Assembly (NCBI GenBank): GCA_050949905.1
Contig: JBMNGP010000038.1
Coordinates: 1-64,000, forward strand
Source of the DNA: DUML01 sp050949905
GTDB taxonomy: Bacteria; Bacillota; Desulfitobacteriia; Desulfitobacteriales; Syntrophobotulaceae
DNA length: 64,000 nt
Direction: 5' to 3'
The stretch's first letter is position 1, and every line of letters starts with the position of its first letter. Shown here in pieces: positions 1-9,144 of this stretch. The position numbers and the translations under genes are program-made. The notes beneath the pieces were generated by a model. That model was given only the letters and a program-made list of their open reading frames with translations. It was not told the origin of the DNA and ran no database searches.

Positions 1-1961
1 GCAGCCCTCCAGGCAGTCAACGATGCCGGGACCACAGCCGCAATGCAGGCCGCAATTGAAGATAACGCAGCTGTTCTTGGTCTGGACATGGAATCTTACA
101 ACGAGCTGATAGAAGCCAGGCAACCCTCAGTCAGCGTAGACCTGGTAGCTAACAAAGGCGAAGGCTACACCTTAGACAGTTTGAAGAAGACCTTCAACGC
201 CATAGTAGCCACCCGTCATGCGACCCAGGCTTCAATGGATAAAGTGAACAATGCCGAGAGCATTGCAGACCTTGAAGGAATCTCATGGGTAACCGACCTG
301 CTAGCCCAGTTTGAGGCAGCAGATGAGGTTTATGATTACCATTCCGGTATCCTGTTAACGGAAAAGATAAACACACTACAGGTTTTAGTAACCAGATACG
401 AAGCTCTACCCGAAGCCAACCAGGAAGCAGCACTTGAGGCAGTGCTTGAAGGAGCACCCTATGCCAGATCACAAGCTACCACAGAGGCCTTAGATGCAGC
501 ATTGACCGAACAGGAAGACATCATAGGTCAAGTACAAGCAGCCCTCCAGGCAGTCAACGATGCCGGGACCACAGCCGCAATGCAGGCCGCAATTGAAGAT
601 AACGCAGCTGTTCTTGGTCTGGACATGGAATCTTACAACGAGCTGATAGAAGCCAGGCAACCCTCAGTCAGCGTAGACCTGGTAGCTAACAAAGGCGAAG
701 GCTACACCTTAGACAGTTTGAAGAAGACCTTCAACGCCATAGTAGCCACCCGTCATGCGACCCAGGCTTCAATGGATAAAGTGAACAATGCCGAGAGCAT
801 TGCAGACCTTGAAGGAATCTCATGGGTAACCGACCTGCTAGCCCAGTTTGAGGCAGCAGATGAGGTTTATGATTACCATTCCGGTATCCTGTTAACGGAA
901 AAGATAAACACACTACAGGTTTTAGTAACCAGATACGAAGCTCTACCCGAAGCCAACCAGGAAGCAGCACTTGAGGCAGTGCTTGAAGGAGCACCCTATG
1001 CCAGATCACAAGCTACCACAGAGGCCTTAGATGCAGCATTGACCGAACAGGAAGACATCATAGGTCAAGTACAAGCAGCCCTCCAGGCAGTCAACGATGC
1101 CGGGACCACAGCCGCAATGCAGGCCGCAATTGAAGATAACGCAGCTGTTCTTGGTCTGGACATGGAATCTTACAACGAGCTGATAGAAGCCAGGCAACCC
1201 TCAGTCAGCGTAGACCTGGTAGCTAACAAAGGCGAAGGCTACACCTTAGACAGTTTGAAGAAGACCTTCAACGCCATAGTAGCCACCCGTCATGCGACCC
1301 AGGCTTCAATGGATAAAGTGAACAATGCCGAGAGCATTGCAGACCTTGAAGGAATCTCATGGGTAACCGACCTGCTAGCCCAGTTTGAGGCAGCAGATGA
1401 GGTTTATGATTACCATTCCGGTATCCTGTTAACGGAAAAGATAAACACACTACAGGTTTTAGTAACCAGATACGAAGCTCTACCCGAAGCCAACCAGGAA
1501 GCAGCACTTGAGGCAGTGCTTGAAGGAGCACCCTATGCCAGATCACAAGCTACCACAGAGGCCTTAGATGCAGCATTGACCGAACAGGAAGACATCATAG
1601 GTCAAGTACAAGCAGCCCTCCAGGCAGTCAACGATGCCGGGACCACAGCCGCAATGCAGGCCGCAATTGAAGATAACGCAGCTGTTCTTGGTCTGGACAT
1701 GGAATCTTACAACGAGCTGATAGAAGCCAGGCAACCCTCAGTCAGCGTAGACCTGGTAGCTAACAAAGGCGAAGGCTACACCTTAGACAGTTTGAAGAAG
1801 ACCTTCAACGCCATAGTAGCCACCCGTCATGCGACCCAGGCTTCAATGGATAAAGTGAACAATGCCGAGAGCATTGCAGACCTTGAAGGAATCTCATGGG
1901 TAACCGACCTGCTAGCCCAGTTTGAGGCAGCAGATGAGGTTTATGATTACCATTCCGGTAT
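1..1961. repeat. 537-bp tandem repeats in coding sequence (3.65 copies)
   Basis: Units begin at 1, 538, 1075 and 1612. The copies look identical at nucleotide level as read, including silent positions; the fourth matches until 1961 and then diverges inside the codon after SGI. 537 is a multiple of three, so copy-number change keeps the frame. Identity this high means recent amplification or gene conversion, and the array may extend upstream of the window. Confidence 0.95.
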
Positions 1962-2745
1962 TGCTCTTAGTGAGAAGATAGCTACACTTCAAGGCTTGGT
2001 AGAGAGGTACAATTCCTTAGATGAAGCTGGTAAAGCAGCCGTATTACAGAAGCTGCTGGATAAGAGACCGGAAGACGGTTATGCAAGGTCTCAGGCTACA
2101 ACTGATGCTTTGGCTGAGGCTTTGACCGAGGTTGAAGCAGAACCGTTTGCTTCCACTTACAAGTTCAGCTATGAAGTACCGGAAGAAGTGATTGCCGGCG
2201 AGTCGTACACCGTGCCGGTGAAAATTGAGCCGGAAACGGTAGGCGACGTTGGCTATGAGCGGGTACGCTTTGACGTAGAGGTGACCACACCTGAGGGAGC
2301 GACCGTGCATCTGTTGGCCAACGATACGAACGGTGTCGTACATGACGTGGCCCAGATAGGCTACTGGGGACCGGAATACGGCTTCCCGATTAGTGCCGAC
2401 TACAGTGAGACCACTGAATTCACGGCGATCTTCAGTGATGCTGGCGAGTACACCATTACCTTCAGCCTGGTAGATTTGGATGCTGGAGAAGCCCTGGTTA
2501 CCGAGACCGTGACGATTGAGGTGATTGGAGCAGTAGGGCCGGTAGAGGCTTTAATCACAGACTTACCGGAAGTGCCTGATGATCCAGCGCCGGAGCTGCC
2601 GGATTTGAGCAAGCCGAAACCAGATGGCGAAAAGCTCACAGCAATCTACAATTACCTTGCGTATTTGGAGAATGCTGAAGCAGTAGCAGCGGCAAAAGAA
2701 GCCTTTGACGCCTTAGACCCGAGCGACCAAGCCCGGGTGGACTAG
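1..2745 (+). CDS. Repetitive surface protein, N-terminal part missing (5' partial, frameshifted at 3' end)
   Basis: The reading frame is open from base 1, so the true start lies outside the window; the first ATG inside (base 43) is internal to a repeat. The protein is built of a 179-residue unit, three complete and one partial copy (to about residue 650), rich in Ala, Glu and Leu and probably helical. A beta-rich stretch of about 130 residues follows (YKFSYEVPEEVIAGESYTV onward), resembling an Ig-like module of cell-surface proteins, then a Pro/Asp-rich linker. The frame stops at TAG 2743-2745, but the next frame continues directly with the same helical style (GTKAKLDAAVAKISELK), so one base seems to be missing near 2742. 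The intact protein would run into the leucine-rich repeat region downstream. Function is unknown; an extracellular adhesion or S-layer-type role is inference. Confidence 0.75.
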   Translation, partial: AALQAVNDAGTTAAMQAAIEDNAAVLGLDMESYNELIEARQPSVSVDLVANKGEGYTLDSLKKTFNAIVATRHATQASMDKVNNAESIADLEGISWVTDLLAQFEAADEVYDYHSGILLTEKINTLQVLVTRYEALPEANQEAALEAVLEGAPYARSQATTEALDAALTEQEDIIGQVQAALQAVNDAGTTAAMQAAIEDNAAVLGLDMESYNELIEARQPSVSVDLVANKGEGYTLDSLKKTFNAIVATRHATQASMDKVNNAESIADLEGISWVTDLLAQFEAADEVYDYHSGILLTEKINTLQVLVTRYEALPEANQEAALEAVLEGAPYARSQATTEALDAALTEQEDIIGQVQAALQAVNDAGTTAAMQAAIEDNAAVLGLDMESYNELIEARQPSVSVDLVANKGEGYTLDSLKKTFNAIVATRHATQASMDKVNNAESIADLEGISWVTDLLAQFEAADEVYDYHSGILLTEKINTLQVLVTRYEALPEANQEAALEAVLEGAPYARSQATTEALDAALTEQEDIIGQVQAALQAVNDAGTTAAMQAAIEDNAAVLGLDMESYNELIEARQPSVSVDLVANKGEGYTLDSLKKTFNAIVATRHATQASMDKVNNAESIADLEGISWVTDLLAQFEAADEVYDYHSGIALSEKIATLQGLVERYNSLDEAGKAAVLQKLLDKRPEDGYARSQATTDALAEALTEVEAEPFASTYKFSYEVPEEVIAGESYTVPVKIEPETVGDVGYERVRFDVEVTTPEGATVHLLANDTNGVVHDVAQIGYWGPEYGFPISADYSETTEFTAIFSDAGEYTITFSLVDLDAGEALVTETVTIEVIGAVGPVEALITDLPEVPDDPAPELPDLSKPKPDGEKLTAIYNYLAYLENAEAVAAAKEAFDALDPSDQARVD

Positions 2746-2759
2746 GCACTAAAGCCAAG

Positions 2760-4421
2760 TTGGATGCTGCGGTGGCGAAGATATCCGAGCTGAAAGCGTT
2801 TGTGATAGACAATACGACCATAGGCGTTGGGACGTATAAAGAGGACTATTCAGGGTTAACCGAAGGCGCCAAAGGCCGGATCATGGTTAGCGTACAATGG
2901 CCCTTCCGTCTAGCAGACGGGTTTAATACAGAAGAAGGTCTGACCAGCATAGAAGAATACCTTTACAATGATGAACGTGGAGAGCTTGTTAGGAACGTAG
3001 CTGTTCTGGACAAGATGAACCCCAGCACAACTGGCAACTGGCCATGCAACCTTTCAGGTTCATTTGACCTTGGGGTTCAAAGGATAAGTTCCAGTGGCAG
3101 TTGGAACAATGGGCTCTATGAGCTAACTGGTGACGAAGTAACCCAAGCTGACTTACCGGATAAAGTGGTGGTTGAGTTCACCTACAAAGGTGTATTGTTT
3201 GTAATTGAGGAAGAGGTAGAACTCACTCCAGAGATGTTTATAGCGGAACCTTCCCCTGAAGATTTCGGATATACTTTCGATGCTGCAACAAAAACAATTA
3301 CTGGCTATAATGGCGACGAAGCCGCACTTGTAATACCAAGCAGCTTTAAGGTGGATGGAGTTAACGTACCGGTAGAGATAATAAAGGAGTATGCATTTTC
3401 CAACAATACAACACTAACGAGTGTTGAGATGCCTGACACACTCAAAACGATTTATAGAAACGCCTTTGCAGGATGCACAAATTTAGAGTCAGTCCATTTG
3501 GGAAATAATGTAAGTACAATATCAACGTATGCATTTGATGGATGCACTAGCCTGAAATCAATAGCAATTCCGAATAGCGTGACAAGCTTAGGTACTTATG
3601 CGTTTAGAGGATGCTCGAATCTCGAAACCATTACAATCGGATCTGGACTTACGACTATTACCAATAATGTATTTGAAGGATGCAGCAAACTGAACAATGT
3701 CACCATTCCTTCTAACATAACCTTACTTGGAAAAGATACTTTTAAAGACTGTGTGGGATTGACCGATCTCACCATTGAAGGAAATGTACGCGGGACAAAC
3801 GGAGGAGCTTTCAGCGGATGTAGTAATTTAACTACTGTGACAATCGGAAACAGTGTGACATCAATAGGCAATTACTTATTCCAAAACCATTCGGCACTAA
3901 CCAGCATAATTATTCCAGTAGGTGTTACTGAGTTTGGGCAATTTGCATTTTCGGGGACAGGTTTAACCAGCATTGAAATCCCAAGCAGTGTTACAACATT
4001 AGGTAATTATGTGTTCCAGAACTGTAATAAACTTGGGTCTATTGCAATCCCTGATACCGTAACATCATTAGGAACATATGCTTTTGCAGGTTGTACGGAA
4101 TTGTCGGACATAACAATAGGAAGCGGGCTGACTACAATAAAAGATAATACGTTTGCTAGATGCCCAAGTCTGGTTTCGATGGTAATTCCTGATAACATTA
4201 CAAGCATAGGGTACTCAGCTTTTATCGGAACATATGAATCAGGTGCTTTTACGGGAGAGAACCTAGATAAAATAATTATCGGAGCAGATGTGATGATTGC
4301 CGGTGATGTGTTTGGGACAGCACCAAGAAACACATTTGAAGAAACCTATGCAGCAAATGGAAAAGCTGCTGGTACGTATGTCTTTGATGGTGAAAAATGG
4401 ACGAAGCAATCTTTGCAATAG
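2760..4421 (+). CDS. BspA-type leucine-rich repeat surface protein fragment (continuation of the upstream frame)
   Basis: The first usable codon is TTG 2760 with no ribosome binding site, and the frame is open upstream to overlap the previous gene's end, so this is best read as the displaced 3' part of the same gene. Residues 1-160 hold a helical linker and a second beta-rich module. From about residue 165 to 530 there are many LRR_5 (BspA/Treponema pallidum type) repeats of about 23 residues with the pattern aFxgCxxLxxIxIPxsVtxIgxyA. The end AANGKAAGTYVFDGEKWTKQ is a typical closing segment of such proteins. The LRR part is lower in G+C than the repeat region. LRR_5 proteins are usually secreted or surface bound and bind host or matrix ligands; here the ligand is unknown. 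Confidence 0.8.
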   Translation: MDAAVAKISELKAFVIDNTTIGVGTYKEDYSGLTEGAKGRIMVSVQWPFRLADGFNTEEGLTSIEEYLYNDERGELVRNVAVLDKMNPSTTGNWPCNLSGSFDLGVQRISSSGSWNNGLYELTGDEVTQADLPDKVVVEFTYKGVLFVIEEEVELTPEMFIAEPSPEDFGYTFDAATKTITGYNGDEAALVIPSSFKVDGVNVPVEIIKEYAFSNNTTLTSVEMPDTLKTIYRNAFAGCTNLESVHLGNNVSTISTYAFDGCTSLKSIAIPNSVTSLGTYAFRGCSNLETITIGSGLTTITNNVFEGCSKLNNVTIPSNITLLGKDTFKDCVGLTDLTIEGNVRGTNGGAFSGCSNLTTVTIGNSVTSIGNYLFQNHSALTSIIIPVGVTEFGQFAFSGTGLTSIEIPSSVTTLGNYVFQNCNKLGSIAIPDTVTSLGTYAFAGCTELSDITIGSGLTTIKDNTFARCPSLVSMVIPDNITSIGYSAFIGTYESGAFTGENLDKIIIGADVMIAGDVFGTAPRNTFEETYAANGKAAGTYVFDGEKWTKQSLQ

Positions 4422-4503
4422 TATAGCTTGATGAGCCACGCAAACCATGCTCAAGTCACTGAATCGGGGTTTATACTCTTTCATGATTCCACAAAGTTAG
4501 CAA

Positions 4504-4536
4504 GAGAGCCGGCCCTCTTTCGAGGTGTCGGCTCTC
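4504..4536. terminator. Hairpin of the GAGAGCCG family, likely bidirectional terminator
   Basis: GAGAGCCG (4504-4511) pairs with CGGCTCTC (4529-4536), with a further CCCTC/GAGG inner pairing. It lies between the surface protein gene and the convergent SplB-like remnant, whose stop codon overlaps the foot of the stem. The same hairpin, preceded by GTTAGCAA, recurs at 9174-9211 and 9990-10026. Confidence 0.6.
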
Positions 4537-4747
4537 AATCGTCTTTATAAACTATATAAGCTATTGGAATACCTTTAAGCTTTTCAGCTAACTGGGCTTT
4601 AAGGAATTCTTCACCTTCGGTGCGTACATTTTCCCGGTAGCAGTATTTTCCTCCGCCCCGTCCGGTCATAAGAGTGGTATCAAAGAGGTCAACGGCTTTG
4701 GTGAAGGCTTCCTTATTAATAGCCCTGTGGACATAGCTGTAAGTCAT
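4535..4747 (-). pseudogene. C-terminal fragment of an SPL-family radical SAM protein, cut off by IS21
   Basis: Seventy codons encode TYSYVHRAINKEAF... and GRGGGKYCYR..., which match the C-terminal region of spore photoproduct lyase relatives (compare the FELIxHRF and GRYGIGKYIY segments of Bacillus SplB, from memory). No ribosome binding site precedes the ATG at 4747. If the IS21 element (4772-7190) and one copy of its 5-bp target duplication are removed, this frame joins the 7205-7981 fragment in phase, giving a protein of about 340 codons, the usual SplB length. One TAA codon (7205-7207) remains within the joined frame. Confidence 0.75.
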
Positions 4748-4903
4748 GAAGATGATTTCTATGAATAATTGTGTTTATGGCAAAATAAAATTGTAGCACT
4801 TCGGAAGTAGAAAAATATAGCAGTTAAATGGAAAAACCATTGCCAGCACCCCTCAAATACAATACCCTTTGAGTTGCAAAGCTTAAAGGGGGTAAAGAAA
4901 GGA

Positions 4904-6415
4904 ATGTTGACAATGGAACAAATCAATAATATCAGATACCTGTTTAAATATAAAGGGAAAAGCCTGCGCAGCATTTCCTCGGAAACAGGTCACCACTTTA
5001 ATACCGTTAAAAAATATGTAGAAAAGGAAAACTTTAATTTGGAACTGCCACCAGCCAAATCTAAACCCCGTAAGTTGGCTCCATATACTGATTTGATTGA
5101 TTCCTGGCTAATTGCAGATCTTAATGCCAAACCGAAGCAAAGACACACAGCACAAAGAGTATATAATCGCTTAAAAGAGCAATTCCCAGAGTTTGATGTC
5201 TCTGACCGGTCCGTGAGGGCTTATGTATCAAAGCGTAAGAAAGAGATTGGATTAACAAGTAATGGTTATTTGCCTCTTGATCATCCTCCGGGAGAAGCTC
5301 AGCTAGACTTCGGTTCAGCTCAGTTCATTGAAAAGGGAGTTTTATACAACGGATATTACCTTAACCTATCTTTTCCTTATAGCAACGGAGGCTATCTCCA
5401 GTTATTCAAAGCCGAGAACCAAGAGTGCTTACTGGAAGGGTTGAAGAACATCTTCGAGTATATGGGGAAAGTTCCTACCCATATTTGGTTTGACAATATG
5501 TCTACCGTAGTAAAAAACATACGTAAAAATGGTGAAAGAGATGTCACTCAAGGGTTTAACAGGTTCATGCTCCACTACAATTTCCGAAGCAACTACTGTA
5601 ATCCAAACAGTGGGCATGAGAAGGGGCATGTTGAGGTTAAAGTAGGTTACCATCGAAGAAACTTCCTCGTGCCGATTCCGGAATTTGAAGATCTGCAAGA
5701 TTACAACAGAGAATTACTTAAAATGTGCGATAAAGATATGCAGCGCAAACACTACAAGAAAAAGAAATTAATCTGTACTCTTTTTGCTGAAGACAAAGCT
5801 GCTATGGATAACCTTCCGGAAGTTGCTTTTGAAGTGTATAGATTAGAGCCGGTAAAAGCAGATAAATATGGGAAAATTCGTTTTGACAACAAACTCTATT
5901 CATCTTCCCCGAGATATGCTAACCAAGAATTATGGCTTAAAGTAGGGGCCGATATTATAGAAATCATGAATAAAGACTACCAGGTAATAGTAAAACACTC
6001 TAGGTTATATGGAGAGCAAAAAGAATCAATGATTTGGGGACCATACCTGAATCTTATGGCTAAAAGGCCGACGGCACTAAAATATACTGGTTTTTTCAAA
6101 GAACTGCCATCTACAATTCAAGACTATTTTAATAAATGTGATTACACAGAAAAGAAAAGGTCACTTAAGCTTTTGTCATCAATTCTTCAAGATCAAGATA
6201 TGGCAACTGCGGAAAAAGCTTTTGCTGAATCTTTAAGGCGGAATCTAATAAATACTGACAGTTTACAAGCTATTTATAACCATCAAAATTCTAACCTTCC
6301 GGAAAATAACTTTTTCAAGCTGCCTAGTAACCTTCCGGAAGTTCAGAAGTATAACCCAGACTTACATGTCTATGATCTCCTGATTAAGGAAGGTGATCAG
6401 GCATGCAAGCATTGA
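4904..6415 (+). CDS. istA: IS21 transposase IstA
   Basis: DDE transposase that cuts and joins the element's ends. The N-terminus has a helix-turn-helix (RSISSETGHHFNTVKKYV). The retroviral-integrase-type core follows with the first Asp in AQLDFGS, the second in HIWFDNMS and the Glu in HEKGHVE. Length (about 500 residues) is normal for the family. ATG 4904 (MLTMEQ) follows a GGGGG run at 4888-4892; ATG 4913, nine bases after AAAGGA, is an equally good start. The frame can be extended to TTG 4874 but without support. The last 13 bases overlap istB, suggesting translational coupling. Confidence 0.93.
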   Translation: MLTMEQINNIRYLFKYKGKSLRSISSETGHHFNTVKKYVEKENFNLELPPAKSKPRKLAPYTDLIDSWLIADLNAKPKQRHTAQRVYNRLKEQFPEFDVSDRSVRAYVSKRKKEIGLTSNGYLPLDHPPGEAQLDFGSAQFIEKGVLYNGYYLNLSFPYSNGGYLQLFKAENQECLLEGLKNIFEYMGKVPTHIWFDNMSTVVKNIRKNGERDVTQGFNRFMLHYNFRSNYCNPNSGHEKGHVEVKVGYHRRNFLVPIPEFEDLQDYNRELLKMCDKDMQRKHYKKKKLICTLFAEDKAAMDNLPEVAFEVYRLEPVKADKYGKIRFDNKLYSSSPRYANQELWLKVGADIIEIMNKDYQVIVKHSRLYGEQKESMIWGPYLNLMAKRPTALKYTGFFKELPSTIQDYFNKCDYTEKKRSLKLLSSILQDQDMATAEKAFAESLRRNLINTDSLQAIYNHQNSNLPENNFFKLPSNLPEVQKYNPDLHVYDLLIKEGDQACKH

Positions 6416-7125
6416 TTAAAGAATACTGTAAGACCTTAAAGATCGGCCGCACATTCTACCTGGATTACAAAGATATTGAGGCTGTTTCCAACGAAGAGTT
6501 TCTTCTTAAGCTTTTAAAGCGGGAACTTGCTCAAAGGGAAATCTCCCGCAAAAAAAGACTCCTTAAAAGTGCCGGATTTGATGTTGTTAAAACCTTTCAG
6601 GATTATAGCTTTGAGTATATAGACATTCCGAAAACAATAAGTCTGGAAGACCTTAAAAATGCTCACTTTATTAAAAACAAGGAGAATCTTATCCTGTATG
6701 GCCCTGTAGGAACCGGCAAAACTCACCTAGCAACGGCTATTGGAGTTGAAGCCTGCAACCAAGGTAAAACCGTCAAATTCTTTCGTACAGCAGCTCTTGT
6801 TAACCAACTATCCGAGGCCAAAGCTTCCGGCACATTAAACAAATATATGCGTCAGATCCAAAAGTGCGATCTTTTGATCTGTGATGAATGGGGCTATGTA
6901 CCTTTTGAAAAAGGAGGTGCCCAATTACTTTTCCAAGTAATCTCAGAGTGTTACGAGAAACGCAGCGTCATTATTACCACTAACCTTGAGTTCAGCCGTT
7001 GGAACGGCATATTCTTCGATGAGAAAATGACCAGTGCTATAATAGACCGTCTTATTCATCACAGCCACCTGCTCGTATTTAACGGTCCAAGCTACCGACT
7101 AACCCATTCAACCATTAATTTCTAA
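6403..7125 (+). CDS. istB: IS21 helper ATPase IstB
   Basis: AAA+ ATPase related to DnaA/DnaC that assembles on target DNA and activates IstA. Walker A GPVGTGKTHLA is near residue 103 and Walker B LLICDEWG near residue 157; the sensor region IITTNLEFSRW follows. At 240 residues it has the usual length. The ATG lies within the 3' end of istA, preceded by AAGGAAGGTGAT, so it has its own ribosome binding site inside istA. Confidence 0.94.
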   Translation: MQALIKEYCKTLKIGRTFYLDYKDIEAVSNEEFLLKLLKRELAQREISRKKRLLKSAGFDVVKTFQDYSFEYIDIPKTISLEDLKNAHFIKNKENLILYGPVGTGKTHLATAIGVEACNQGKTVKFFRTAALVNQLSEAKASGTLNKYMRQIQKCDLLICDEWGYVPFEKGGAQLLFQVISECYEKRSVIITTNLEFSRWNGIFFDEKMTSAIIDRLIHHSHLLVFNGPSYRLTHSTINF

Positions 7126-7204
7126 ATATGGAAACAGGGGTGCTACATATTTAACTTCCGGAATGCTATATTTTTTACTTGCCAAAAACAAATTGGGCTT
7201 TGGC

Positions 7205-7981
7205 TTAGGGCGATAGTTCGTCAGCCAGTTGGTCGATTAATTCAGCATAAAGCTCCCGCCAGTTGTCGGTTAAGACAATGGGTGCAATTAGCATTCCCAC
7301 TTTGTAGCCTGCCTCAACCATCTTGTTCAGGGCTTGGATTCTTGCCTGAAGAGAGCTTGTTCCGAATTCAACTTTTCGAATGATTTGCTGGGGGTTGACA
7401 CTCATCCGCATGATGATTTTTCCCCGGTGGTTAAGTGCGAGAAGAGGATCCACCATGTCAAACTTGGTAGGAAAGGTCAGGAATCCTTTTTTGCTGATGC
7501 TAAAGTTTTCAATTGTCCATTCTAGATTGCCTGTAATAGTGTTTTCAAGAACGAGGTCACTATTGCTGCCAATCTCAAAGACAAGCTCCTTTTCAGCAAG
7601 TCGGGCTGTTCTCAGCAGCTTTTCCATCATTTGTTCTCGGTTCACAAACAAGCGCAGATAGGAGCATTTGTTGTAATTGCAGACCAAATAGCAATAAAGG
7701 CACATCGCACTGCATCCGGACGAGGTATAGGGTACCAAGTAATCAGAGATTTTATTATTAGGTACATGTTTTAAGGACTTCCGTACTCCGATAATTAGAT
7801 ACCTCTTCATTTTTGGAAAGTCTTTATTGGGATTTGTGCGCAATTCTTCAATGTTATTGTGATTTTCGATCGGAAGCCAGGGTACATCCTTAAATTTTTC
7901 TTGGAGTTGTTTTCCTAGTTTATAGTCAAGAATGGCCGGTTCGTAAAAAACTTTGTCCGGCAGAAATTTGCCTGGCTGCAC
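7205..7981 (-). pseudogene. N-terminal part of an SPL-family radical SAM protein (spore photoproduct lyase-like), broken
   Basis: The 258 codons match the N-terminal three quarters of SplB-like proteins: VFYEPAILDYKLGKQL, then IIGVRKSLK, then the radical SAM cluster motif CX3CX2C (Cys90, Cys94, Cys97), and a barrel ending in IAPIVLTDNW. Spore photoproduct lyase repairs the thymine dimer formed in spores under UV, but members of this clade vary and the substrate here is uncertain. The frame ends at TAA 7205-7207, 15 bases before the IS21 target site. Beyond that TAA the frame stays open (AKAQL) and joins the C-terminal fragment at 4535-4747 once IS21 is removed. The gene therefore has two lesions, a nonsense codon and an insertion. 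Confidence 0.8.
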
Positions 7982-8227
7982 TTATTTATCCCCTTTCCGC
8001 ATAGCTGCCGGGAGATCTCGGGCTTTCTTTGTTTTAGGATATTATGCCCATTAAAATCTGCCCCATGCCTTCTAAAATGAGCTTAGGATATACCTTGCTG
8101 GTCGCTTTTACCGAAGATAAGGGCAGGATGGTGGAAGAAAATACTATTAATATGGTTAAACTGACTAGACACTATGATATAATATAACTGGGAGTTATTA
8201 GGGTACAAAGAAAGGTCAGCTAGAGCT

Positions 8228-8638
8228 ATGAGTATGAATTGTCCTGATTTTATAAAGAATATTATCCAGTATCTTCGGGAGGAGTTGGATCCCGACGCTA
8301 TTGTGCTCTTTGGCTCACTTGTGACAGGGGCTATTAGGGAGGATAGTGACGTGGATATCGCTTTTTTAAGCGAAAAAGAAGTACCGCCGGTTGACCTCTT
8401 TTTCATCACTCAGCGCCTGGCAGGCAAATTAAATAGGGATGTTGATTTGGTTGACTTAAAGAAGGCCTCTACTGTATTTCAAGCCCAGATCGTAGGAAAA
8501 GGCAGCCCTATATATATAAGAGATAAAAGGAAATACGCAGAGTTTCAAATACGAGCATTGAAGGATTATGTTATCCTCAATGAGGAGCGCGCTCAAATCC
8601 TGAAAAATATTGCCCAAAGGGGTAGGGTCTATAATTAA
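8228..8638 (+). CDS. mntA: MNT-type minimal nucleotidyltransferase (antitoxin of a HEPN/MNT pair)
   Basis: A 136-residue protein with the nucleotidyltransferase signature GSLVTGAIREDSDVDIAF (GSxxxGxxRxDSDxD) near residues 30-46 and a second Asp in DVDLVD. MNT proteins of this size partner with HEPN proteins; in characterised MntA/HepT systems the antitoxin AMPylates the HepT toxin. The neighbour at 8695 is the matching HEPN gene, 56 bases downstream. ATG 8228 is used; ATG 8234 is an in-frame alternative. All the metal-binding Asp residues appear present. Confidence 0.88.
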   Translation: MSMNCPDFIKNIIQYLREELDPDAIVLFGSLVTGAIREDSDVDIAFLSEKEVPPVDLFFITQRLAGKLNRDVDLVDLKKASTVFQAQIVGKGSPIYIRDKRKYAEFQIRALKDYVILNEERAQILKNIAQRGRVYN

Positions 8639-8694
8639 AATTCTGCAAGTACTCTCTCATAATTAGCAAATAAGTTAAAAAAGGATTGAAGCTT

Positions 8695-9096
8695 ATGACC
8701 GATGACATCATTTATAATAAAATTGCTATCATCGAACGGTGCTTATATCGGATAAACGAAGAATACAATAACGATTCTGCCAATCTGAAAAATATCACCA
8801 AGCAAGATTCCATTGTTCTAAATATCCAGCGAGCCTGCGAAGCAAGTATAGATTTGGCTATGCATTTTGTTGCTGTGAAAAGATTAGGGATTCCTCAGAA
8901 CAGCCGCGATGCATTTGACATGCTGGCGGCTAATTCAATTATTAACAAAGAATTAGCCGATAGATTGAAAGCTATGGTGGGGTTTCGCAATATAGCTGCA
9001 CATAACTACCAAGATTTGGATTTGTCAATAATTGAACAAATAATAAAGAATAACCTAAAGGATTTATTGCAGTTAAATAAGGTCATTCTGATATAA
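8695..9096 (+). CDS. hepT: HepT-like HEPN-domain protein (toxin, DUF86 family)
   Basis: About 133 residues, mostly helical, with the HEPN ribonuclease motif RNIAAHNY (R-X4-H) near residue 100, which forms the RNase active site in HepT toxins. ATG 8695 is chosen because AAGGAT (8681-8686) stands nine bases before it; the frame also allows TTG 8686. It follows the MNT gene and is likely co-transcribed with it. Whether this copy acts as a toxin, a defence module or a housekeeping remnant cannot be judged from sequence. Confidence 0.88.
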   Translation: MTDDIIYNKIAIIERCLYRINEEYNNDSANLKNITKQDSIVLNIQRACEASIDLAMHFVAVKRLGIPQNSRDAFDMLAANSIINKELADRLKAMVGFRNIAAHNYQDLDLSIIEQIIKNNLKDLLQLNKVILI

Positions 9097-9144
9097 CAGA
9101 TGTTCCCCTGTTTTTCACAAATTGGGAATAATAGGACCGCCTGC

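Larger units (their letters stand above)
4772..7190 (+). mobile_element. IS21-family insertion sequence, complete, 2419 bp
   Basis: The ends are inverted: reading inward, both begin TGTTTWTGGCAA, and about 30 of the first 40 positions match without gaps, including TAGCA and CGGAAGT. A second inner copy of the TATAGCA/GTTAAAT motif lies next to each end, as is usual for IS21 multiple terminal repeats. The element is bounded by a 5-bp direct repeat AATTG (4767-4771 and 7191-7195), a typical target duplication. It carries overlapping istA and istB, both intact, so it may still be active. It lies in a gene on the opposite strand. Confidence 0.92.

Noticed and set aside
194..1546. Three identical 92-codon minus-strand frames
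   Set aside because: Antisense shadows of the 537-bp repeat.
1..1961. Regular repeats that could suggest a CRISPR array
   Set aside because: The unit is 537 bp, fully coding and without spacers; it is a protein repeat.
2743..2745. Programmed frameshift or stop readthrough at the end of the repeat protein
   Set aside because: No slippery heptamer or downstream stem is evident; a simple one-base loss explains the pattern.
4792..4830. IS21 left end at TGTAGCAC (4792)
   Set aside because: TGTTTATGGC at 4772 matches the right end without gaps over 40 bases and gives a perfect 5-bp target duplication; 4792 is an inner repeat.
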